64,000 nt of DNA from DASYDU01 sp050248495 (GCA_050248495.1 JBFWSG010000024.1:1-64000); one strand, 5' to 3'. Counted from the stretch's first letter, positions 15,999 through 25,205 are shown. A program made the numbers and translations. Notes: generated by a model from the letters alone, not told the origin.

Positions 15999-17477
15999 AT
16001 GAAAGTGCTGTTGGTGTCTCCGGCGACTCCGGTGACGTTTTGGAGCTTGAAGCATGCGATGCGGTTTGTGGCTCGGCGGGCGGCCTTTCCACCGCTCGGT
16101 CTCTTGACGGTGGCGGCGATGCTGCCGCGGGAGTGGGAGCTGCGGCTGGTGGACATGGACGTCGAGCGGCTCACGGATGATGACGTGCGGTGGGCCGACT
16201 ATGTGATGGTCTCCGCGATGATCGTGCACAAGGCGTCGGTGGTGGAAGAGATGCTGCCGCGGTGCGAGCGCTTGGGGCGATCGGTCATCGGCGGCGGGCC
16301 GCTGTTCACGACAGGACACGAGGAGTTTTCCGGGCGGGTGCATGCGGTGATTGGCGAGTGCGAGGAGTCGATTGCTGATGTCGTGCGAGACATGGAGGCG
16401 GGGAAGCTTGCGGACGTGTATCTTGCGCCGGCCGCCTTTCCCGACGTGCAGCAGACGCCGATCCCCCAATGGGAGCTCGTGAACTTGCGGCACTACGCAA
16501 CGGCCTCGCTGCAGTTCTCGCGCGGCTGCCCATTCGATTGCGAGTTCTGCGACATCATCGTGATGAACGGCCGGCGGCCGCGAACGAAATCGCCCCAGCA
16601 GATGCTCGCAGAGCTCGCTGCGCTGGTGGACGCGGGCTGGCACGGCACGGTGTTTGTCGTGGACGACAACTTCATCGGCAACCGTCGGTGCGTGAAGGAG
16701 TTCTTGACGGCGCTGGTGGAATGGCGAAAGGTGCGGCGGCCGCAGCTCGATTTCCTCACCGAGGCATCGGTCAACCTGGCGGACGACGCGGAGCTCTTGG
16801 ATTTGATGGCGCGGGCCGGGTTTACGAGCGTGTTTCTGGGGATCGAGACGCCGGTGCCCGCAAGTCTCCAGGAGTGCCACAAGCTGCAAAATGTCCGCGG
16901 CGATCTGGCGGAGAAAATTCGCACGATTCAGCGGGACGGACTGGAGGTGAAAGGCGGGTTCATCGTCGGCTTCGACCATGATCCCCGCGAGATTTTCGAA
17001 TTGCAGTTCGATTTCATTCAGCAGACCGGCATCGCGGCCGCGATGGTCGGGCTGCTCAACGCGCTACCGAAGACGAGGCTCTATCAGCGGCTCGCCGGGG
17101 AAGGCCGGCTCAACGCGAGCACCAGCGGCAACAACACCGAGGCGGCGCTCAATTTCGTGCCCAAGCTGGATCGACAGTTTCTTGTCGACGGCTATCGGAG
17201 ACTGATGGCGGCGCTGTACGAGCCGAGCACTTACTACGAGCGGGCGCTGCTGTTTCTGCGCGAGTACCGGCCGCGAGGGCCACGGCTGCGGTTAACGTGG
17301 CGCGACGTGCGGGCGTTTGTGCGATCGCTCTGGGTGATGGGCGTGTGGCGGCGGGGGCGCGTGGCGTTCTGGAAATACCTGGCGACGGTGCTGGTGCGGC
17401 ATCCGCGGAAGCTGCCGCCGGCGATTCAGCTGGCGATTCATGGGTACCACTACCGGAGAGTGGCGGAGGGGTTGTAA
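15999..17477 (+). CDS. B12-binding-domain radical SAM protein (DUF4070 type)
   Basis: The 492-residue enzyme has a Rossmann-like B12-binding-type domain (residues about 1-140, opening MKVLLVSPATPVTFWSLKHA). A radical SAM core follows with the [4Fe-4S] motif C177-x3-C181-x2-C184 (RGCPFDCEFCDI), then a C-terminal DUF4070-like region (LTWRDVRAFVRSLWVMGVWR). The FWSxKHA opening and general layout match the group that includes hopanoid C-2 methylase HpnP, but many members have unknown substrates, so only the class is called. The product probably acts at the membrane or on lipids (inference). Hairpin repeat copy 4 and a terminator follow. Confidence 0.85.
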   Translation: MKVLLVSPATPVTFWSLKHAMRFVARRAAFPPLGLLTVAAMLPREWELRLVDMDVERLTDDDVRWADYVMVSAMIVHKASVVEEMLPRCERLGRSVIGGGPLFTTGHEEFSGRVHAVIGECEESIADVVRDMEAGKLADVYLAPAAFPDVQQTPIPQWELVNLRHYATASLQFSRGCPFDCEFCDIIVMNGRRPRTKSPQQMLAELAALVDAGWHGTVFVVDDNFIGNRRCVKEFLTALVEWRKVRRPQLDFLTEASVNLADDAELLDLMARAGFTSVFLGIETPVPASLQECHKLQNVRGDLAEKIRTIQRDGLEVKGGFIVGFDHDPREIFELQFDFIQQTGIAAAMVGLLNALPKTRLYQRLAGEGRLNASTSGNNTEAALNFVPKLDRQFLVDGYRRLMAALYEPSTYYERALLFLREYRPRGPRLRLTWRDVRAFVRSLWVMGVWRRGRVAFWKYLATVLVRHPRKLPPAIQLAIHGYHYRRVAEGL

Positions 17478-17483
17478 AGTTGC

Positions 17484-17501
17484 GCTAAGCCGCAAGCGGC
17501 G
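17484..17501 (+). repeat. GCTAAGCCGCAAGCGGCG hairpin repeat, copy 4
   Basis: This is the best-conserved copy, 6 bp after the stop of the radical SAM gene. Stem: GCCGC/GCGGC. It belongs to the same family as 11041, 11811 and 12697. Confidence 0.6.
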
Positions 17502-17520
17502 GGGACGGCGGAGTGCGCAT

Positions 17521-17554
17521 AAAAAAACCGGGGCGTGCGGGAACGCCCCGGTTT
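17521..17554 (-). terminator. Rho-independent terminator of rpoD (bidirectional)
   Basis: A 9-bp perfect stem CCGGGGCGT/ACGCCCCGG with a 6-base loop is flanked on the minus-strand 3' side by seven T. On the plus strand it is followed by TTT. It therefore ends rpoD transcription and may also end that of the convergent radical SAM gene. Confidence 0.9.
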
Positions 17555-17611
17555 ACTTCGCGCGCCGCTACGCCGAGCAGGACTTGGCGGCGCGTCGCGG
17601 CTAAACGTTTT

Positions 17612-19186
17612 TTAGTCCAGGAATCCAATCAGTTCCGCGCTGCGGCTGGGTTGCTGCAACTTGCGGACGGCTTTGGCTTCGATCTGGCGGATGCGCTCGC
17701 GGGTGACCTTGAAGATGTGGCCGACTTCTTCGAGCGTATAGCTGTAGCCGTCGCCAAGGCCGTAGCGGAGCTTGATGATCTCACGTTCGCGGTAGCTGAG
17801 AGTCTTGAGGACCTTCGAGATCTGGCCGCGGAGCATTTCCTGGGCGGCGCCGATGGCCGGGCTCTCGGCGCCGGAATCGGGCAGGAGGTCGCCGAAGTGG
17901 CTGTCCTCGCTGTTGCCGACCGGGCGATCGAGGCTGATCGGGTAGCGGCTCATCGCCAGCACGCGACGGGCTTCGTCGATCGAACAATCGGCGGCGCGGG
18001 CCGTCTCTTCGATCGAAGGCTCGCGGCCCAGACGCTGCAATAGCTGCCGCGACACGTTCCGCACGCGGCTCATGGTTTCGACCATGTGGACCGGGATACG
18101 GATGGTGCGACTCTGATCGGCCACGGCGCGGGTGATCGCCTGACGAATCCACCAAGTGGCGTAAGTGCAGAACTTGAAGCCGCGGCGGTATTCGAACTTG
18201 TCGACGGCCCGCATCAGGCCGGCATTGCCTTCCTGAATCAGGTCGAGGAACGACAGGCCGCGGTTGCGGTACTTCTTGGCGATCGAGACCACCAGCCGCA
18301 AGTTGCCTTCCGAGAGGCCGCGCTTGGCACGCTGATACTCGGTGTAGATCTTCTTGAGATCGAGGATGCGGTTGCGAAGGCTGGTCGGCGTCTCCTGCAA
18401 GGCCCGCAGGATGTTGCGGAACTCAATGAGTAGCGGCTTGTACTCGGAGAGCGGCTTCTTGTCGGCCTTGGCCTTGGCGATTTGGCCCTTGAGCGAATCG
18501 ATCCGCTCGCTGAACTGCTCCAGCTGGCCGATCATCGGCTCGATCCGCTGGGTGCGGAGGCCCAGCTCTTCGACCAACAGCACCGCGCGACAGCGGCGGC
18601 GGCTCAAGCGATGCCACGCCGCCTTGCGGGACTGCGGCTTATAGTTCTTGCTGGTGGCGACGCGATAGTCTTCGGCGTTGCGCTCCAACAGACGTTCGAG
18701 CGTAGCCAGGTTCAGCGGCAGGCGGCCGAGAATCTGGTCCTTCTCCAGCCGGTCGGTCACGGAGACTTGCACCGTGCGATCGAACGGCAGCTCTCCGCGG
18801 TGGACGCGGTTGAGCACCTTCACAGCGCTGCGGATCACATAGTCGCAGGCCAGCAGCTTGCGGCGGAACGCGGCCCGGGTGAGCTCGATCTTGCGCGCGA
18901 GGCTGATTTCTTCCTTTCGCGTCAGGAGCGGGATTTCGCCCATCTGCGTCAGGTACATCCGGACCGGGTCATCCGACCACGATTCGGTGTCGGTCGCGTC
19001 GAGCAGCGACTCGGAGTCTAAGTCGGGATCTTCGAGGCTTTCGGCGGCGGTTGGATCGAGATCATCGCCCAGCTCGTCCGTATCCGCATCCTCTTCGTCG
19101 TCGAGCTTCGGATCGAGATCGGTCGCGACGTCGCCGACAACACCTACTTCATCCTCAAGATCATGATCCAACAATGAGTCGTACAA
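17612..19186 (-). CDS. rpoD: Primary-type RNA polymerase sigma factor (sigma70/RpoD)
   Basis: The 524-residue protein has a very acidic N-terminus, then region 1.2 (DPVRMYLTQMGEIPLLTRKEE). Region 2 contains NLRLVVSIAKKYRNRGLSFLDLIQEG and the FKFCTYATWWIRQAI core-binding/-10-recognition helix; region 3 follows. Region 4 contains VTRERIRQIEAKAVRKL, the -35-recognition helix-turn-helix. The stretch between regions 1.2 and 2 is long and basic (KAAWHRLSRRRCRAVLL), as in planctomycete homologues. The start is TTG 19186, supported by a TAGGAG ribosome-binding site 8 bases upstream; no ATG lies nearby. It directs transcription of housekeeping genes. A strong terminator follows at 17521. Confidence 0.9.
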   Translation of the reverse strand: MYDSLLDHDLEDEVGVVGDVATDLDPKLDDEEDADTDELGDDLDPTAAESLEDPDLDSESLLDATDTESWSDDPVRMYLTQMGEIPLLTRKEEISLARKIELTRAAFRRKLLACDYVIRSAVKVLNRVHRGELPFDRTVQVSVTDRLEKDQILGRLPLNLATLERLLERNAEDYRVATSKNYKPQSRKAAWHRLSRRRCRAVLLVEELGLRTQRIEPMIGQLEQFSERIDSLKGQIAKAKADKKPLSEYKPLLIEFRNILRALQETPTSLRNRILDLKKIYTEYQRAKRGLSEGNLRLVVSIAKKYRNRGLSFLDLIQEGNAGLMRAVDKFEYRRGFKFCTYATWWIRQAITRAVADQSRTIRIPVHMVETMSRVRNVSRQLLQRLGREPSIEETARAADCSIDEARRVLAMSRYPISLDRPVGNSEDSHFGDLLPDSGAESPAIGAAQEMLRGQISKVLKTLSYREREIIKLRYGLGDGYSYTLEEVGHIFKVTRERIRQIEAKAVRKLQQPSRSAELIGFLD

Positions 19187-20363
19187 GATTCACACTCCTA
19201 CCATTCGTGGGCAAACATAACGGGACGCTCGGTTCGTCGCTGCACCGCAAACCTATCGGTGACGATGGTCCGCCGGAGAGAGCCGCCACGCCGAGGATCG
19301 AGGGACACGATTCGATGCATCGAGTCGGGCGTCGAAATCACGCGAATGTCGCCGAGGTGTCCTGGTAGGTAGGAACGCCCCTCACAGACGAGCCGAAATC
19401 GCGGAGACCACCACGAGTCGAGACCAAACCGCTCCTCAGCGGTGACGAGCACAACCCCTTTCGACCACTTCCCCAGCGTGTGGGGAACTAACCGTGCGTC
19501 GGAAATCAACTAATTCTAACACCAGCCATCGAGCTGTCTCGCTGCGCCGCGCATTTGGTAAAAGATTACACCGCGCGGTTCGCTCGACCTCCCATGGCAA
19601 CGTTTTGCTAATCAATACGGTTTACGAATTCATGCCGCACACCGGCGCGCGGCGTTCTGTTCTGGCAAATCATTCTGACCGAATGCGTGCGGATCGACTC
19701 CCGGACCGTGCGACGCAGCGCGGCAGAAACAGTTCCAGCGCGCAGCGAGCGATCCGCTTGGAGCGGCAAGGCAAAGTTTGACCACACGTCGGCACTTGGT
19801 TGCAGTCGGACCCTTTGCAGTCGGAAACGTGTCCGGATGGCGCGTCCTGGTTGCGATGGACTCGCGGCATAACATCCAGTCCTCGTGCCAGTCTGGCAAA
19901 CAACTGCCTGGCAAACATTTGTCTGGCAAACATCTGCTTGGCAAACGGGCCGTCTGCCAAACCGGAGGTCAGCGACATCGGGTCGATTGCTCGCGCATGT
20001 TCCCAAAACCGCCGACACGTTGCACCCAAGATGGCGTGCCAATGCCCGGCCTGAGCCACTTCCCAGCCAAAAACGGCTCCTTGGCACACCCTCCCCATGG
20101 CCAGTTCCCTGGCCGCTTTCGATACCCCCAATGGCCGGGAGATCGAGCCTTTCAATTGTAAGCAGCCCTATATTCGGGTCCATAGGCATGGCTGGAAAAA
20201 ACATTACGATGCGTGGAAGCGAACCAGCGGTGAGGACTGCCACCAGTCCGCTGTGAGTGGTATCGTGGAACGATGCGGCTGCGGCGGCGTAGTCGTAATT
20301 CGTTGTGAGTGAATGAGTTGCGGTGCGCTGTGGGCAGCTTGTCGCACCCGAAAGAAGCGGTTG
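19187..20363. other. 1.2-kb region without a convincing gene (rpoD leader)
   Basis: This is the space between the divergent rpoD and the gene at 20364. An open frame of 103 codons on the minus strand (19198-19509) ends inside the rpoD Shine-Dalgarno and has no recognisable product. A 294-codon minus frame (19608-20492) is arginine/cysteine-rich, runs across the start of the next gene and also looks spurious. The region holds the 15-bp tandem repeat at 19893-19946 and must hold the promoters of both flanking genes. No clear -35/-10 pair was found by eye. Confidence 0.5.
19893..19946. repeat. 15-bp tandem repeat, four copies, with inverted arm
   Basis: CTGGCAAACA(A/T)(C/T)TG(C/T) recurs at 19893, 19908, 19923 and 19938 with a 15-base period. 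The last copy pairs with a following TGCCAA (TTGGCA...TGCCAA, about 19938-19962). Because 15 is divisible by three, each frame reads as a pentapeptide-like repeat, but no frame gives a credible protein. It may be a protein-binding array. Confidence 0.7.
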
Positions 20364-20900
20364 ATGGCCAGCTACCTCCTCGATTGTGCATGCGGACGGC
20401 AACATACGGTCGAGACTCGACAGGCAGGCGAGTCGTTCCGCTGCGAATGCGGCGCGATGGTGGCGGTGCCGACGTTGCGTCAGCTGCGCCAATTGCCAGA
20501 GGCCCGCGCAGTGTCCGCGAATGCAAGCGCACCGGGCGCGACTTGGGGCAGCCGACAGCGGACGATTACGGTCAGCCTGCTCGTGGCAATCGTCTGTTTG
20601 GCGATCGCCGGCATGAGCCGTTCGATGGAGCGGCCCGTGCCGGAGTTCAGTCCGACCGAGTACACCAAGTCGGTCGATCGCATGATGGGCGCGATGACGC
20701 CGCTCGAGGCGTGGCAGAGTTGGTACGGCTTGTACGAGCCGCTACGGACGACCGGCTTCGAAGTCTTCAAGCCGCCTCAGCAGGCGGCGATGCAACAGGC
20801 GCTCACCTGGCATCTTTGGGTGCAGCGAATCTCGCTGGCGCTGGCGGCGCTGTGCGGCGTCGTGGCGGTTTCGGCGTGGTTCTCGAAGGGCGGACAGTGA
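20364..20900 (+). CDS. Zinc-ribbon-like membrane protein of unknown function
   Basis: The 178-residue protein starts MASYLLDCACGRQHTVE. The pair CACG and CECGA (about residues 8-11 and 27-31) forms a CxC...CxC zinc-ribbon-like head. Two membrane helices follow: ITVSLLVAIVCLAIAGM at about 65-85 and ISLALAALCGVVAVSAWF near the C-terminus. A periplasmic-type segment with EYTKSVDRMMGAMTPLEAWQ lies between them. The start at 20364 places the ribbon at the N-terminus; an upstream TTG/ATG in the same frame adds arginine-rich sequence. Planctomycetes have many such ribbon-plus-TM proteins. Function unknown. Confidence 0.7.
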   Translation: MASYLLDCACGRQHTVETRQAGESFRCECGAMVAVPTLRQLRQLPEARAVSANASAPGATWGSRQRTITVSLLVAIVCLAIAGMSRSMERPVPEFSPTEYTKSVDRMMGAMTPLEAWQSWYGLYEPLRTTGFEVFKPPQQAAMQQALTWHLWVQRISLALAALCGVVAVSAWFSKGGQ

Positions 20901-20934
20901 GCGCCGCTCGAAAGGCGACTCTTCGCCGCGGCGC

Positions 20935-22371
20935 TTAGGCCTTCCCCGCGTATGGGTTGAGCGAGATCTTCTTCTTGATCTCTTCCTTGAGGCGCTGGAG
21001 CACGGATTCTTTGTCCGTGTTGTCGAGAATCCGCGAGACGACGCGTTTGGGACCCTGCTCGCCCCAGCTCGCGCCCTGCTCGAAGTAGACACGGGCGGCC
21101 TGGCCGACGATGTAGGAGCCGTAGCCCGCAGCGGCGCCCTGCGGCAGCGCGGTGAGCACCGTGCCGTATCCGACCGTAAGGCCCTTGAAGAGCGACGAGG
21201 CGTAGCTCACGGCCGCTTCGCCCAGCATGACCCAGCCGGCGGCCTTGAGGATCGACGTCACCAATTCACGGGCATTGGCCATCGTGATTTCGATGCCGTA
21301 GATCCGCCCCAAGGTGACGACCATCGTGACGTCGACCGCCGTGCCGCCGAGCACATCGAGCACCGCGCCGGGGTTGAGCGCGACGGCGAGCGACTTCATC
21401 ACGGCGTAGCTCCAAATGGTGGCGGTCGCCTTCTCGTTTCGCAGGCGGACGCGGAGCGCCCCCATTCGGTCGCTCTTGTCGGCGGCGTACATTGCGGCGT
21501 TGAGCGCCACCAGCGCTTTGCCTTCGATTTCGAGGACCTCCAAGATGCGGGCCCGCAGATTCTCGATGTCCGGCTTCGGCTTGCGCCACTCGGCTCGCGT
21601 GTCGCCGGCGGCGGTTTCGATCACATACTCGACTTCGCGCGGATCGGCCTTCACGGTAATCACATTCGCGGCGTCGACGATCCCCGCGAGCCGCGGGCCG
21701 CGGAAGATCGAGAGCAGATCGGCCAGCTCGGCCCGCGAATAGAGGTCGGACTTGTTGAGCACGAGCAGAATCGGCTTGTGGCTCGCGGCAAGCTCCACCA
21801 GGGCCGAGTATTCGACTTCGTTGAGGTCCGAGTCGGTGACAAACAGCACCAGGTCGGCCCGCTGTGCCGCTTCGCGCGCCATTTCACCGCGTTCCGCGCC
21901 GTCCACTTCGTTGAGGCCCGGAGTATCGATCAGCACAACCTCGGAATTGGCGAGGCCGGGGACGCAGTAGCCGGCGCCGTTCCAAGGTACGTGCCAGACA
22001 TCCTTGGTCCAGCCACCGCGGACATTCACTTGCGTCACGGCGTCGCCTACCAGCGCATTGATGAGCGCACTTTTGCCGGTGCTGATCTCGCCGAAGACGA
22101 CGATCTCCACCCGACCGGCTTCAAGCTTTTCGACCATGTCGTGCAGCTGCTCGAGATCACGCTGGAGCGTGGCTCGCTCTTCCTCGCTGCAGCCGCTGAA
22201 CTGGGCGATGGCGTGCCGCACGGCCGTAATCGCGGCTTCGTAGTCGGCGTCGCGGAGCGTCGGTGCGGCGGTTGCCGTCGTTGCGGCGGAGTCTGTGACA
22301 GGCGCAGCATTCGCATCCGGCGGCGCGAGGCCGGCAAGTTTGTACCAGTCGCTGGTGAAATCTTCGGTCAT
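20935..22371 (-). CDS. Dynamin/Era-like GTPase with membrane-associated C-terminus (second of pair)
   Basis: The 478-residue protein has a G domain with G1 GEISTGKS (94-101), G3 DTPG (149-152) and G4 NKSD. An alpha-helical region follows, then a hydrophobic, glycine-rich segment (AAGWVMLGEAAVSYASSLFKG and GAAAGYGSYIVGQAARVYFE) resembling DUF697/YcjF-type membrane regions. Such GTPases are thought to act on membranes (stress or remodelling). Its ATG overlaps the stop of the upstream GTPase as TGATG (22369-22373), so the two are translationally coupled and probably form a heteromeric pair. The frame is open far upstream, but only inside the other gene. Confidence 0.83.
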   Translation of the reverse strand: MTEDFTSDWYKLAGLAPPDANAAPVTDSAATTATAAPTLRDADYEAAITAVRHAIAQFSGCSEEERATLQRDLEQLHDMVEKLEAGRVEIVVFGEISTGKSALINALVGDAVTQVNVRGGWTKDVWHVPWNGAGYCVPGLANSEVVLIDTPGLNEVDGAERGEMAREAAQRADLVLFVTDSDLNEVEYSALVELAASHKPILLVLNKSDLYSRAELADLLSIFRGPRLAGIVDAANVITVKADPREVEYVIETAAGDTRAEWRKPKPDIENLRARILEVLEIEGKALVALNAAMYAADKSDRMGALRVRLRNEKATATIWSYAVMKSLAVALNPGAVLDVLGGTAVDVTMVVTLGRIYGIEITMANARELVTSILKAAGWVMLGEAAVSYASSLFKGLTVGYGTVLTALPQGAAAGYGSYIVGQAARVYFEQGASWGEQGPKRVVSRILDNTDKESVLQRLKEEIKKKISLNPYAGKA

Positions 22372-23930
22372 CAATCGTTCCGGTCCGAGAGTCGCTCGCG
22401 CCCCCATTGGATCAGCTTTTTGAGCTGTTCGGGAGAGGTGACTTCCGCCCATTCGCGTCGGGCGAGTTCGGCAAGGCCGCCGGCGGGTGGCTGCATTTCG
22501 CTCTTGAAGTAGTCGCAGAACACACGGCCGATCCAGCGCGTGACGAGCGCCTGAACCAGGCCCTGCAAGATGCCGCCGGCGATCGTGCCGATGCCGGGCA
22601 CGGTCTTGAGCAGCGAAGCGATGCCCGCGGCCACGGCCGGCGTCGCGGCCGTCGTGCCGACCATGGCCAGGAGGTTCTTCCCGAGCTGGCCCAGGAGCGT
22701 GACGACCGTGTCGGCGTCGATCTTTTGCTGGTAAATCGCTGCGAGGTCGAGGACCATCTTCACGGTGATCGCGCTCCCGCCCGCGAGGTCCAAGAGCGGA
22801 ATCGGGTTGATCGCCGTCGCGCCGCCGGCCGCCCACATGTATTTCGAAATCACCGCGTCGGCCCGTTCGTCGAGTGCCGCGAGCACCCGCTCGCGCGCCT
22901 CGTCGACTAGCCCGCGCGACTGCAGCAGCAGATTCGCGAGCAGGAGCTCCCGGCCGTCCCTTTCGACGATCGCCATCATCCGCCGGGCGAGCGGGCCGAT
23001 ATCCGGCTCGACTTCGACCGCCTCTTCTTCCTCTGACCCGTCGGCAAGCACATGAATCCGGCGGCGCGACACCGGCCGCGAACGGACGGCTACCACATCG
23101 GCCTCTTTCACCATCGGAGCGACCTGCTCGACAATCTGACTCAAGAGCTCTTCGCACTGGCGGTCGTCGTACCAGTCTTCCTTGTTGAGGCAGACCACGA
23201 TCCGCTTTTCCATTTTGGCGAGCACCGAGAGCAGGTCGTGCTCGTAAGCCTTCAGCGGACCATCGACGACGAACAGCACAAGGTCGGCATTCTTGGCGGC
23301 GGCGGCGGCTTCGGCGGCCCGCGACTCGCCTCGCACTTCGGCCAAACCCGGCGTGTCGACGAGCGCGACCGCGTCGCCGGCCGGCCAGGGGATTTCGCTC
23401 CGCGTGACGGTGGTACCCCCTACCACGTTCGCGCGAAACACATCGCGGCCGGCGAGCGCATTGAGGAGCGACGACTTGCCGCTCGAAATCGTGCCGAACG
23501 CCACGATTTCGACGCGCTGCGATTCGCGTTTGGCCTCGAGCTCGGCGACGGCGGCCTCGATCTCCGAGCGCAGCTGCGGCGAGACGCCTTCGCCCGTGGC
23601 AAATTCCTTGCCCGCGGCCAGGTTGTCGCCGAGTTCGCGGGTCCGCTCGCCGGAAGACATTTCGCTGGGGCTGAGATTGCGGCGCTGGATCTTGGCCGCC
23701 TTCTGGCTCGTGTTCTGCCAGACGCGAACTAGGATGCCGACCGCGAGGCCCAGCAGCATGAGCGCCCCCGTGCCAACCGCGGCCAAATATAGGTAGCCGG
23801 GCCACGTGCCAAGCTTGGCGGCCGTCTCGTAGTGTTCGAGCACTTTGGGCGGCAGCGTGAACAGCAAATAGCCAATCACCGCCAGCGAAATGACGGCCAG
23901 GAGCCCGTTGGTATGACGTGAACCGGTCAT
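22371..23930 (-). CDS. Dynamin/Era-like GTPase with N-terminal membrane anchor (first of pair)
   Basis: The 519-residue protein has two N-terminal membrane helices (about 10-27 and 45-70), a coiled linker, and a G domain with G1 GTISSGKS (146-153), G3 DTPG (192-195) and G4 NKED (249-252). Its C-terminal helical/hydrophobic region is DUF697-like (GTTAATPAVAAGIASLLKTV). The ATG at 23930 starts MTGSRHTNGLLAV; an upstream frame exists but lacks a better start. The two GTPases share about the same order of motifs and are probably paralogues. Likely role: GTP-driven assembly on the inner membrane (inference). Confidence 0.83.
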   Translation of the reverse strand: MTGSRHTNGLLAVISLAVIGYLLFTLPPKVLEHYETAAKLGTWPGYLYLAAVGTGALMLLGLAVGILVRVWQNTSQKAAKIQRRNLSPSEMSSGERTRELGDNLAAGKEFATGEGVSPQLRSEIEAAVAELEAKRESQRVEIVAFGTISSGKSSLLNALAGRDVFRANVVGGTTVTRSEIPWPAGDAVALVDTPGLAEVRGESRAAEAAAAAKNADLVLFVVDGPLKAYEHDLLSVLAKMEKRIVVCLNKEDWYDDRQCEELLSQIVEQVAPMVKEADVVAVRSRPVSRRRIHVLADGSEEEEAVEVEPDIGPLARRMMAIVERDGRELLLANLLLQSRGLVDEARERVLAALDERADAVISKYMWAAGGATAINPIPLLDLAGGSAITVKMVLDLAAIYQQKIDADTVVTLLGQLGKNLLAMVGTTAATPAVAAGIASLLKTVPGIGTIAGGILQGLVQALVTRWIGRVFCDYFKSEMQPPAGGLAELARREWAEVTSPEQLKKLIQWGRERLSDRND

Positions 23931-24137
23931 GTGCCCAATTATAGGTCGCACGGTGGGTGCACTCCATTGCGGCCGGCCGACCAATCGATACAACCTACAG
24001 ACGAGGAGACCGAGCGAAGAGGAGACAAGGCCTGCGGCGAGCTCAACCGAGCGGAGACGCTTGTAGTTCGTCTGCCGCCGCGTCTTCTTGGCTGGTTGCT
24101 CGCGTCCCTAGCAAGTTTTCGCCACGAAGGAGTCGTC

Positions 24138-25130
24138 ATGAAAGCTGCCTATATCAATCAGCCCGGCCCCGCGGAGAGCATCATCGTGGGCGACCTGCCG
24201 ACTCCCAAACCGGCTGGCAGCCAGGCGCTCGTGAAGGTCGTCGCGGCGTCGGTCAATCCGATCGACACGTATGTCCGGTCGGGCACGGTGGCGATGCCGC
24301 TGCCGAAGCCATTCATCGTGGGTTGCGACCTGGCGGGAGTCGTTGAAGCCGTCGGGCCGGATGCGCGGCGGTTCAAGGTTGGCGATCGGGTGTGGGGCTC
24401 CTGCCAGGGGATTTTGGGCCGCCAAGGGACCTTTGCGGAGTTTGCCGCGGTCGATGAGAACTACCTGTATCCGATTCCCTACGGGGTCCGCGATGAGTGT
24501 GCGGCAGCCTGTGCGCTGGTATCACTGACTGCCCACATTGGGCTGGTGCGCGATGCCCAGCTCAAGAGCGGCGAAACTCTGTTCGTCAACGGCGGCACGG
24601 GCGGCGTCGGCTCGATGGTCGTGCAGATGGCGAAAGCGCTCGGGGCGCGCGCCATCACCACCGCGGGCAGCGACGAGAAGACCGCCATCGCACGCGAGTT
24701 GGGGGCCGACCTTGCCATCAACTACAAGACGGAAGACGTGCCCGCGCGGGTCAAGGAGTTCGCCCCAGACGGCGTCAACGTCTGGTGGGAGACACTCCGG
24801 GAGCCGGATTTTGACCGCACGATCCCGCTCTTATCGATGCGCGGGCGGATGATCTTGATGGCAGGCCGCGAAGCCCGACCGACGTTTCCCGTCGGGCCGT
24901 TTTACGTGAAAGGCTGTCACCTCTACGGCTTCGCCATGTTCAACGCGACGACCGACGAGCTCCGCGCGGCGTCGGAAGACATCAATCGCTGGCTCGCCGA
25001 AGGCAAACTCAAGTCGCGGATCGACCGCGTGCTGCCGCTCGCAGAAACGGCGCTGGCCCACAAGCTGCAGGAAGAGAGCACGGTCGGCAAGAGCGGAACA
25101 CTGGCGGGGAAGATTTTGGTGAAACCGTAG
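24138..25130 (+). CDS. Zinc-independent quinone oxidoreductase (MDR superfamily)
   Basis: The 330-residue enzyme is of the NADPH:quinone reductase/crotonyl-CoA reductase-like medium-chain family. It has the N-terminal GroES-like fold (KAAYINQPGPAESI; NPIDTYVRSG; PFIVGCDLAGVVEAVG) and a Rossmann domain with VNGGTGGVGSMVVQMAKALGA, the NADPH-binding AxxGGVG-type loop. It lacks the zinc-binding cysteines of alcohol dehydrogenases. The likely reaction is NADPH-dependent reduction of quinones or enones. An AAGGAG ribosome-binding site lies 6 bases before ATG 24138, which decides the start despite open frame to 23931. It stands alone. Confidence 0.88.
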   Translation: MKAAYINQPGPAESIIVGDLPTPKPAGSQALVKVVAASVNPIDTYVRSGTVAMPLPKPFIVGCDLAGVVEAVGPDARRFKVGDRVWGSCQGILGRQGTFAEFAAVDENYLYPIPYGVRDECAAACALVSLTAHIGLVRDAQLKSGETLFVNGGTGGVGSMVVQMAKALGARAITTAGSDEKTAIARELGADLAINYKTEDVPARVKEFAPDGVNVWWETLREPDFDRTIPLLSMRGRMILMAGREARPTFPVGPFYVKGCHLYGFAMFNATTDELRAASEDINRWLAEGKLKSRIDRVLPLAETALAHKLQEESTVGKSGTLAGKILVKP

Positions 25131-25205
25131 CCGTTTCTTCGCATGTTCTCACTGATATGGCCGTGAGTTTTGCGGCCGACTATGATTTGAAATAGAGGAT
25201 GTGCC

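Noticed and set aside
19198..19509. 103-codon frame directly upstream of rpoD
   Set aside because: Its stop lies within the rpoD ribosome-binding site and the product has no recognisable pattern. It is probably leader sequence.
19893..19962. CRISPR-like array
   Set aside because: The unit is only 15 bp with no spacers, so it is a simple tandem repeat.
19608..20492. 294-codon frame on the minus strand with VCQAD/VCQTN-type pentapeptide runs
   Set aside because: The pentapeptide look comes from the 15-bp nucleotide repeat, which stays open in several frames. The frame runs across the start of the gene at 20364 and has no recognisable domain.
22371..23967. N-terminal half of a 1010-codon minus frame upstream of the second GTPase
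   Set aside because: It is a shadow of the first GTPase gene in another frame (arginine/glycine/alanine-rich). The real gene starts at ATG 22371 with TGATG overlap.
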